Assembly (NCBI GenBank): GCA_964486335.1
Contig: CAZAMB010000009.1
Location: forward strand, 62,001-126,000
DNA from: CAZAMB01 sp964486335
Lineage (GTDB): Bacteria; Planctomycetota; Phycisphaerae; UBA1845
Length of the DNA: 64,000 nt
Direction: 5' to 3'
The position numbers were made by a program, and so were the translations under genes. Every line of letters starts with the position of its first letter. Positions within the stretch are counted from its first letter, which is position 1. Of the stretch, positions 63,622 to 64,000 are shown in pieces. The notes beneath the pieces were generated by a model. That model was not told the DNA's origin, made no database searches, and was given only the letters and a program-made list of their open reading frames with translations.

Positions 63622-64000
63622 GGCTCAACCCCTCCGTGATTCGCCGATACACGGTCTCAACGTCTCCCGACGCGTCCACCACGATGACCGGTCGAGGATA
63701 GTACGACGGCAGCTCCTGAAACAACTTGCGCACCCGCCGATGAAAATCGATCGGTCTCGCTTCCATCGCGTCGGGTGAAGCGCCGGCAAACAGCATCGAC
63801 TGATCGCCGTCGGCCTTTCGGTTGCGCCCGACATGTTGCGCCTTGCGGCCGATGCGCTCGAACCCTTTTTCCGGATCCACATCGAGAATCAACGTCACAT
63901 CCGGCCAGAGATCGTTCAGCGCGTAACGGGCAAGTTCAATTACTCGGCGCGGATCAAATCCCGCAGCCCCCTGATACGCGCAGGTAGAAGACACGAACCG
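63608..64000 (-). CDS. tmk: Thymidylate kinase, C-terminal part (cut by window edge)
   Basis: The visible 130 residues begin RFVSSTCAYQG, matching the DRYxxSTxAYQ motif, and continue with ELARYALNDLWPDVTLILDVDPEKGFERI and a C-terminal lid and helix (FHRRVRKLFQELPSYYPRPVIVVDASGDVETV). dTMP kinase makes dTDP. The N-terminal P-loop lies beyond 64000. Directly upstream of and overlapping holB. Confidence 0.9.

Overview
The window looks like chromosomal DNA of a GC-rich member of the Planctomycetota, probably Phycisphaerae-like. This is an inference from several traits: a prepilin-type protein with an H-x9-DG motif, a giant SecA, a GT4 glycosyltransferase with the GSCIRDN motif, surface proteins ending in an IPAASxWG-type sorting signal, and conserved proteins of planctomycete type. 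No rRNA, tRNA, CRISPR array, complete prophage or intact insertion sequence was found.

Layout. 1-4330 (minus strand) is a cobalamin-riboswitch unit: promoter, riboswitch, intrinsic terminator, a beta-propeller surface protein, a B12-operon-type cell-surface protein and an H-x9-DG prepilin, then an S9 peptidase start cut by the window edge. It is peppered with short GC-rich palindromes. 4577-15881 (minus) holds a sorted surface protein, an RsbU-type phosphatase, a DUF192 protein, gatB, a conserved planctomycete protein, an ABC exporter pair and a GT4 glycosyltransferase. 16322-19170 (plus) holds a secreted protein made of five six-cysteine repeats, then an ECF sigma / anti-sigma-like / coiled-coil operon. 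19184-22767 (minus) is pgi plus an MFS-acyltransferase fusion. 22992-26566 (plus) has two tandem cyclophilin-FKBP double isomerases, a QueD-like protein and a three-repeat Cys protein. 26803-33571 (plus) is a short-chain acyl-CoA cluster: two acyl-CoA dehydrogenases, 3-hydroxyacyl-CoA dehydrogenase, enoyl-CoA hydratase, and a B12 mutase whose substrate residues are those of isobutyryl-CoA mutase, followed by a B12-domain/MeaB-GTPase fusion.

33597-45307 (minus) has a LexA-like repressor with a dyad at its promoter, mnmE, two LolA-like paralogues, a metallo-beta-lactamase-fold hydrolase, and then the most striking locus: 5-oxoprolinase, a D-glutamate-cyclase domain (DUF4392) fused to a truncated MurD-like ligase, and a DUF1445 D-glutamate-cyclase protein. 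The two cyclase halves of the animal enzyme DGLUCY, a peptidoglycan D-glutamate ligase fold and the enzyme that reopens 5-oxoproline lie side by side. 45388-50126 (minus) is secA with a zinc-ribbon insertion. It is preceded by a 110-codon ORF with a signal-like N-terminus and a C-terminus ending GSRFGP, resembling the E. coli SecM arrest peptide (GIRAGP). 50245-60907 (minus) carries two very large surface proteins (an M6-like protease with PKD domains, and an FG-GAP lipoprotein), each with a matching TTGACA-type promoter. 61121-64000 holds a full-length murD, then holB and tmk.

Limits: all calls come from reading the sequence and knowledge of the families. No database search was run. Start sites are often uncertain because Shine-Dalgarno sequences are weak here.
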